IMG/VR virus record: IMGVR_UViG_3300025759_000076
Coordinates: 1-64,000 of that record
Source of the DNA: a virus
Length of the DNA: 64,000 nt
Direction: 5' to 3' (one strand)
The notes under the pieces were generated by a model. That model worked only from the letters and a program-made list of their open reading frames with translations, had not been told where the DNA came from and searched no databases. Both the position numbers and the translations under genes were made by a program. Of this stretch, positions 52,093-61,000 are shown piece after piece (the first letter of the stretch is position 1; every line of letters starts with the position of its first letter).

Positions 52093-55000
52093 TAGACATT
52101 ATAATTATTGAATTTCAAAGGTTCAAATCTTTGTACAAGAGGTGATGATGATAATCCACTATATCCTTCAGGGAAGAATTCTAGAGCCATTGTAGGAACT
52201 CTGTTTATGAACTGTAGTTTACCCCATGTATATTCACCGAAAATACGAGAGTTATCAAATGTACCAGAACCAGAAGAATATCCTTGACTTGTAAACTCAA
52301 TTCTTCGAACAACAGTGACACCAAGACCAATACTTGAAAGATTCTTGGTTATATTTTCTGCATTCTTAACATAGTATATTCCATCAAAGTTATTGTCAGT
52401 AAATATACCCACATTTGATTCATTGACGACGAAGAAATCACCAGGACTCAATTGACTAACCGTAACGGCAAAACCCACAATAGATGCATCTCTCATGTAA
52501 GAATCTTCTGGGATATGTAGTTCAATAAAAGCAGTATTGATGTCAGAATGTGCATAACCAACAATATTACCATAATCACCAAAGTATGAGGTAATTCCAA
52601 TCTTCTCTCTTCTAATAGAAGGTTGTTGAATAAGAACATTAGGTGCCTGAGTGTATCCTGTTCCTGCATTAGATACCGAAATCGATACTACACCATCACC
52701 AGTTACTGAAGCAATACCTGTTGCTCTGGTTCCATTGAGTTCATCTGGTAAAGAAACTGATACTACAGGAGTTGTTAAGTAGGAATAACCTGCACCAACA
52801 TTACTTACCGTAAATGATGTGATTATTCCACCAGTACCGGTAGATGCCGTAGCAGTTGCAACATCGATATTTCCCTGGTCAATAATTACAACCTTATCTT
52901 GATAATCTAAAAGATTTGTTTCACTTCTAGAATTAAACAATGGTATAATACTGTCAACATAACCAGATGTACTAGTAAACCCAACATAAGATGTTAGATA
53001 TGCCGTAGGGTAAATATAAGGTTCTTGGTCAATTCTATCCTTGGTTACAAAGTCACCATTAATTGTAATATCATCAGTTTGCTTACACCAAGTAACAGGT
53101 CTTACAAGAGCAGTATTTTTAGTAACACCAGGACCGTTGTAAGCAAGAGTAGTTACAGTATCCAGAGTGGTAATACCTGTCACTACTCTTGGGTCTTGAT
53201 ATAAACCAAAAGTTTGACCTTTTGCGATGTCATTTTTCAGTTGTAATGTATCACCAATTTTAACGGTTTCGAGAATGTCAACAAAAACAACGTCAACATC
53301 TGGAGTACCCTTATAGAAGATAATTTTACAAGTGTCACCCTTTCTAGGAGGTTCTGTAAATTCTACATAACCACCACCCGTGAAGGTATATGAAATTTCA
53401 GGAACTTGTAAAACATCATTGATTGTTATGATTAATGCTTGAGCAAGATTAATGTTGGAACCTTTCTTGGCTTCAATCGCAAATTGTTGATTTGCAATCG
53501 TAAGTGGGAATTTTGTAGCCAACCCATCAAACAACTCATTAATACTATCAAATACCTCAAGTTCACCAATAGTAAACCCATTAAAAGTATCCCGATATAC
53601 ATCAGTGACACTTAATTCAAACGGAATGAACGGAAGACTTGAATCAGTGTTAATACCTGTTGTACCACCAATAGCAATATTGAGTTTATCGCCAACATTA
53701 TACCCAAAACCACCACTTACAATATCAAAATTGATAACACTAGAACCTTGTCCAACAATAATATCAACTCTTGCACCAGTACCAACTCCAGGTGCAGAAT
53801 TAGAACTATAGACTAGAGGAATATTTGAGTAACCAAGAGGTTTGTCTATAACAACAATGGGTGGATTGCCGGAGTCAAGATTAGAACCTAGGTTATAAAG
53901 GTCAATACTATCTACATGACCATCTACAATGTTTGCAGTACCAATACCAATAACTCGAACATCTCCAGTAGAAGATGTGATAATACCCACACCTACATTA
54001 GTTTGAATACCAGTTCTATAGCCAGAACCACTATTACCAATGCTAATAGCGCTAATTGTACCGGAGTTGACAAATACTGATGCACCAGCACCAACTAATG
54101 GTTGGAAACCAGAACCTGAAGTAGAACCAACAGAAATAATTGTTCCTCCTCTAGGAATTGAAGCTTTATTCGGGTCTTCTTCAGATGAGATACTATCACC
54201 AAGATATGTAATACTCGTAACACCTGCAACTTCAAGGAAACTATAATCGCCAGATGTTATCTGACCCCCCAATGGTTCTTGAAGAATATTTGAATTCAAT
54301 ACGATCGCCTTGTTGGTTGCAAATCCGACTAAGTTCTCACCGTTCTGAGTCAAAGTAAATACACTTCTCTGACCATTGAACCCACTTTGAATATTATCAA
54401 ATGTGTAGTTGGTCGCATAGGTGTCAAGGTCATCATTAAGAATACCACTTCTCATAAAGGTTCTACCTTGGAAACTTGAGTATGTGGTAACACCAGTCCA
54501 ATCTACATTATCAGGTCCTGCAGTAGTAGTTCCAATTGGAGTTGCTCCAAATGGTGCAGATGCAAAGTGAACAGTATTATCAACAATATTGTAGTTACCA
54601 CCAAGTAAATTAACTGAGGTTCCTATATTGTGTGATGCAACCTGTGTTCCCATCTGTGCTCGTAGAACTTTGAGACTATTCTCAGAAGAAACTCCCGTGT
54701 TCTGAACAAGCATAATCTCATTATCAATCTTAAGTAAATCATTTGCCTTGAATGAAGTAACTCCAACAACATCAAAATCTACATCAAATACAATACTTTC
54801 AGACAACTGCGTTTCAATATTCACTTCAGTTACTGGTGACTGAACCATATTATCAATTGCCAACAATGCTCTAGCATTTTGATTAGTTGCGGTAATTTTA
54901 TGGAATGTTCCAATACCAATAGATGTTAAGTCAAATACAACAGGAACTGCACTCAATGCATCTGTTGCACTTTTTGCAAACCCTACAGATTTTTCACTAT

Positions 55001-58000
55001 ACTTGACAATATACAAAGTAGACGGAAGTTTGTCAGTAGATACACCGGCAACACTTGTCGTTCCAATCCCAATGGCGTTTGCAGTTGATAGAATAGAGTT
55101 TTCATAATCGTAGGTAACTTTCTCCCCGGTCACAAAGAAGTGGTCTTCCAAAATAACTTGATTACCAGTAGTATTAACTACAGAAGTACTGTTCCCCACA
55201 AAACTTCTTTGGAATACATCTAGATTATTTGATTGTAACTTGAATGAGGTCTTTTTATCGAACTCTGTACCAGTGTATGTTCCGTATTCAGAGAATAGAA
55301 TGTTATTATTGAGGTCAATTGAAGAAATACCAACGATATTGTTGAAATTCTTAAGAGAAATACCAAATGCTCTTACTTCAACATTGATATTCGGATTTGG
55401 TGTGTATACGAGATGAGTTTCGGTACTACTATTCGTAACACCAACTGTTCCAAGACCTACATTAGTTCTAATATCACCATATTTTACAATTCTGTTTACA
55501 GTATCATTATCAAGGACATTTACCTCAAACATCTCATATTCGTTGTTTGTAGTGTCCTCTACCGATACAATAAAGTATTCTGAATTGAATGGAGATGAGT
55601 AAGATGCAACAATATTTTCAACAGGAGTTCCTGAAGATGTAATAGACTTGGAATAAGACGATAGATTAGTAACTACAAGATTTGATGTGGAAACTCCAGA
55701 AGCACTATTGTCAGCAATAGATACGATACTTACATTTGCAGTAACCGCAGTCCCTACAGTTGGAATAATGTCGACTTTTACAAGTCCACCAGAAATGTAT
55801 GCATTATATGTTCCAAATCCAGAACTTGGTAGACCCGCAAGACCAACCTTATTGTCATTTGCCCCATATTGAAGAGTGGTTACATTTGTTCCGTCGTGAA
55901 GGATATTAAGTTCATTACCATAATAGTTATTTTCTGCATCTTCCATTTGAATGAGAAGTTTTGCAGCTCTGTAGGTAGAAGAAATTGATACTAGATTGGT
56001 AGTGGTTGCAACAGATACATTAGTACTTGCAGTAGAAATTTTAACTACATTACCGATTTGTTGAGTTCCAATTCCGGTTACATTATTCAATCCACTGAAA
56101 GTGAAGTAAGAAATGTCATAGTTATTGTACTTAAACAGAGTTGGATAGAAGGTTAGACCCCATGTACTAGTTCCTGCGCCAATATAGTCGAAATAACCTA
56201 AAGACATTGCAGTGTCTAAAGTACCATATTGATTAATATAACCTCTAGTTCCATCTTGTACAACAGAAACAATACTAGACTGTTTTCTGTTTCTAACTTC
56301 TCTATCCTGAACCAAAGTAAAGAACTTATTGAAGTAGAATTTATTATCAAAGAAGTCTACAATAGAATATCTTGTATCTCTTGCATTACTGTTAAATTGA
56401 CTGCTAATATCATCCAGTTCTAATACTCTATTACCTCTAGATTCGAAGTAATCTAGTAAAATTCGATTTTCAAATATAATTTGGTCTGATACAGTCTTAC
56501 CATTGACAACATCAATAGTAGTTTCTGTTGCACCATCAAAATCTGGGAAACAATAGAGATTACCCTCGCCAATAAGATCAACCACCGTATCGATAGTTAC
56601 TTCTTTTGGTGAAGTATCACTAGCGGCATTGTTGTCGATGACCAAATCTGCAAATTTATCAAAACCTGCAGTGTGATTAAGAGAACTTACTGGGTCATCC
56701 CAAGTTTTATAAGGAATTCTAGATTTGAGTGAATATGAGAAGTTCTGATAGTACTCATTATTAGGAATAACTTGTAAATTGTCATTCAAGAAACCAGAAT
56801 TTGACTGCCAACCGTCGATAAATGTTGTTCCTGTACCAATAGTGATAGTTGAGTTAAAATCAATCTTAGATCTAACTATAGACTTAATTTGAGAAGTTTC
56901 GGACTCAATGATACTACCAACTTCGAAATCTGAATTGGTAGAAACGAACAAATATTCACTAACAGGATCCCATCTCTCTACTATACCTACACTATCTTCA
57001 TTTGAAACCTTTTCTCCATCAAAGAAATCTGAAATTTTGAGTTTAATGTCAAAAATTGGGAAATATGTCTTTGGAGTTACTTTTCCTACTGTAAAATTTG
57101 TTACTTCACCAGGGAATTCTCCCTCACCAAGATAATCTGAAAGATCATATTCGATATATGAACCAGATCCACCAAGATTACTATCAGTTGCAGTTAGAGT
57201 GAATAATGCATAATCATAATTCTCTGAATTATAACCTTTTCCTGTAGTATTAAAACCAATTGCTATATTTTCAACAATCACTGTCTCACCAACCTTAAAT
57301 GGCCAGTCTTGAGGATCACTAAACTGTTTAGATAGTGATAGTCTTACAATTTTTGATGCAGAGTTGTAACTAATAGAACTAATACCAAATCCATTCGAAT
57401 TATTGATAGGAATAATTTCTGGAGTGACATTGTTCAGTGAGATAGTGTTCTCTACAATAGTAACTTCAGTGTCATCTAAATCATAAACTAGTTTTACATC
57501 AGTTATCTGTAGTTTTGATACACTATCAACTACAACAAGTTCAGGAGCCTCATAATAATTCAAACCAGTAGAACTAATACCAATAGACTTGAATGTCGCC
57601 AAAGGTTCAATTCTTAAAATTTCTGGTAAGTTACCAGAAGCATTCAGAGTTGTGTCCGATGGATAACCAAAACCAATGTAGTTAACTTTTGTTGATATGA
57701 TATTACCAATCGTAGTACTTGATGGTTGTAGTAGAGCACCAGTACCAGTAGAACTTCTTACAGAAGTAAAACCAGGAAGAGATCTGTAACCTCTACCACC
57801 ATTCAAAATAGTCAATCTCGAAATAGGACCAACGGTATTAGAGGAATTCGTAGTGTAACTGAGAATTGCATTGGTTGGGTCATACGAATTAGTAGTATCT
57901 CTATTATAAGGTATGTTATAGTCGAAAGTCATAGATGTTACACCTACAACATTATACCTACCATCAAATTTATTATCAGTGACATTAATTTGGTTGTTAT

Positions 58001-61000
58001 TATAAACTGAAGTGTCCGTATACTTTCTCATCTTCACTGGAAGATTGATATCAATGTTATCAACCTCAAAGTTATACCACAGATTAGTGGGAATATTTTC
58101 ACTAACATAAAGAGTTAGGTTTGCATTGGTATCAATACCAACAGTTCCAGATTTAGTAACTTCAAATGAATCTGAATTTGGTGCAATCCAGAATTTATTT
58201 GCATATGATAAGTCACTATAGACAAACATATCAAATGCTGCAAATTTGGTACCAGCACTAACAAATGATAGAGAATTATCTGAAAGATTAAATTTTAAAT
58301 TCTGATTTTTTTGAACTTTTATTGCAGGGTTAATCCTAGAGATTGTTGTTGTATGTGCGGTTCCAATATTGACAAATGTTGGGTTCTCTTTTCCTAATTC
58401 GGAAGCATACTCAACAAGTTTAATCTGGTCATTCTTAAAGACATAGACATAGTAAAGACCTTTGTTAGAGAGACTAGGATCAGGTACTATTGAACTATAG
58501 ATGACCTTATCACCGATCTGATACTTATTCTCGGGAACAGTAAAAGTATTAGATACTGTATTAATTCCTACTGGTTCAATGGTGTCAGGATCAAATACCA
58601 TTCTTCGGTTATAATCGTCATAAACGACCGATATTTCTGTGGTCGTAATTGGTTTTACCTCACTAGTAATACTGTCACCAGGTTTTATACCATGAGTACT
58701 CGCGGTAGAAACAGTAACAACATTTTTAGAGAATCTACCATTCAATACTGAAGGAATATTGGTCTTAAAACTATGGTAACTACCAAGACCGACTGAAGTA
58801 GTAAAGTAAAGAAGACCACCTGTCTCACTATTAACCCCTACATATTGTCCAGAAATACTATCAATACCAACACGAACTGTTGCAATACCAATTACATCCT
58901 TATTAATGGGAACTGCAAAAAGATTTCTGTTCGATTCCAGTTGGAATATATTAGAACTAGTAATACCACTCCATGCACTAATACTCGTTCCACCATTAGT
59001 ATAATAGATGATAGGGGTGTTCAATCCCAATCTATGATCTGGGATATAGATTTGTTGTTGATCAACTCTCTGTTGAGTCTGACCTACACCTGGATTGGCA
59101 AAAACCAATGTTGTTGCAGTACCAACAGTTTCGGTACCAAGACCTATTGCCTCGTTTGGTTGAAAATAAAGTTGTCTATTTGTTGTTAGTTCTTTTGTAG
59201 TAACAATACCTGTTGCGGTAAATGCTAGTTTTCTGGGATCATTTCGAACTAATGTACCGGCACTATGTACAACTGCAAAAGTATTGTCATATCCTCTTAT
59301 AACTCTAATTCTACTCGAAAGTTTATCGATGTTTAGAACCTTAAGTTTTTCAGATTCAATTCTTAGAATATCGTCAGGTTCTATAATGGATTCATCAAGT
59401 GAACCAGAAACATACACATAGGTCACAATACCCGTTACAGGACCGGTAGAGATACCTAATGAAGTGTACCATCTGTCACTACTTACACCAACACTGTAAG
59501 AACCCTGTAGGTTCTTATAGGTATCAGACAGACCATCAATGTAGATAATGTTACCTGGAAGGAAACTGTGTGGTGCTGAAGTTAAACCAATAAATTCATT
59601 ACTATTAGAACTAGAATTTGAATAGATCTCAACATCTTCAATAGAAGTTGTTGCAAGACTTACATTATCTACTTTCTTACCACCAACCTGAGAAACCTTA
59701 ACATTTAAGTTACTACCATTAGTTTTAGTGTTATTGAATATAACCTTGTCATTAACTCTGTAACCACTACCTTGATCTAAGATTGTAACTGCGTCAATAC
59801 TTCCTGCGGATGTTGCAGTAACATCAATAGTCTGTTTTCTTACCGTGTTAGAGTTGAAGATATAATCATATCCACTCTGTCCACCATTCGTATAGTAATA
59901 CTTGGTATTTCTAAACCAACCTTTGTCTTCAATATCATAATCAGTCTGATTAGATCTTGCTAAGAAGTTGAATGGAATAGGTGTTGACTTATAGGTATCA
60001 CCAATTACATAAGGGAATACAGGTCTTCTGTAATTGTTGAATGGTCCACCAGAGTCATTTCCTTCGGAGATAGTACAGAAGTATGCATATATTCCATTTG
60101 GATAATCAGGTGTTACGCAGAATCTTCCATTATGAATATCTAAATCGCCTTCTCCAGTAAATATGTAATCATTTGTAAAAAATCCATTGGGGAATGAATC
60201 ATATGGAGGTCTACTCTTTTGAACTCTCTGCAATTTATAACCAGATTTCATTCGTGAAATATCACCAGTACCATCAATATTCTTAAATCCGTATGGTCCA
60301 TAGATTGGATTTCCATCATACGCCCATCCAACAATAGGTGAGTGATAAGTGTTACTAATTTCTCCACCAGTCTGTGGATCAAAACTCAAGTCAAAAGTAC
60401 CATACCGTTCATTATCTTTATCAAAACCATTAATTACATTCAAAGTCCTACGAAGAGGTCTGGGCAGATATGTCGCACAATATTCCAGTGACTTATTAGA
60501 AAGATTCTCTTCAATAACACCATCATCATCGAGTATGTTATTGAAGTTTTTTTCAAACAAGTTTAAATTCCAAGCCTGAATATTTGCATTTACTCTAGCA
60601 CCACCACCAGGTGGTACCACATTAACTGAAGTTTTTCCAGAAACATAACCAACACCACCTTTTGATATAATTATATTTTTAATAGAACCATTTTCAATGA
60701 TTGGAATTAGAACAGCATAGTTACCAGTCTCACTGACAATTTGTAAGTCTGGTGGAGAATTGTATCCACTACCTGGAGTATTAACAACAACTTCCACAAT
60801 TTCACCATTATTGATGATAGGAGTCAATTTTGCGTTAATCCCAGCATCAAATGTAATTTCTGGTTGTCTTACAAAATCGATAATATCCGAAGAACCATAA
60901 CCAACACCATTTGAAGTTAAATCGATAGTCTCGATAGACCCTCTAAAAATTGGTTGCAGTTTGGCATCATACAAAAGAATGTTACCAATGAATGGAGTAT

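Noticed and set aside
58845-59189. Plus-strand 114-codon open frame and many similar frames opposite the giant genes
   Set aside because: Compositional shadows of long minus-strand coding regions; Cys/Asn/Thr-rich, no ribosome sites, no recognisable domains.
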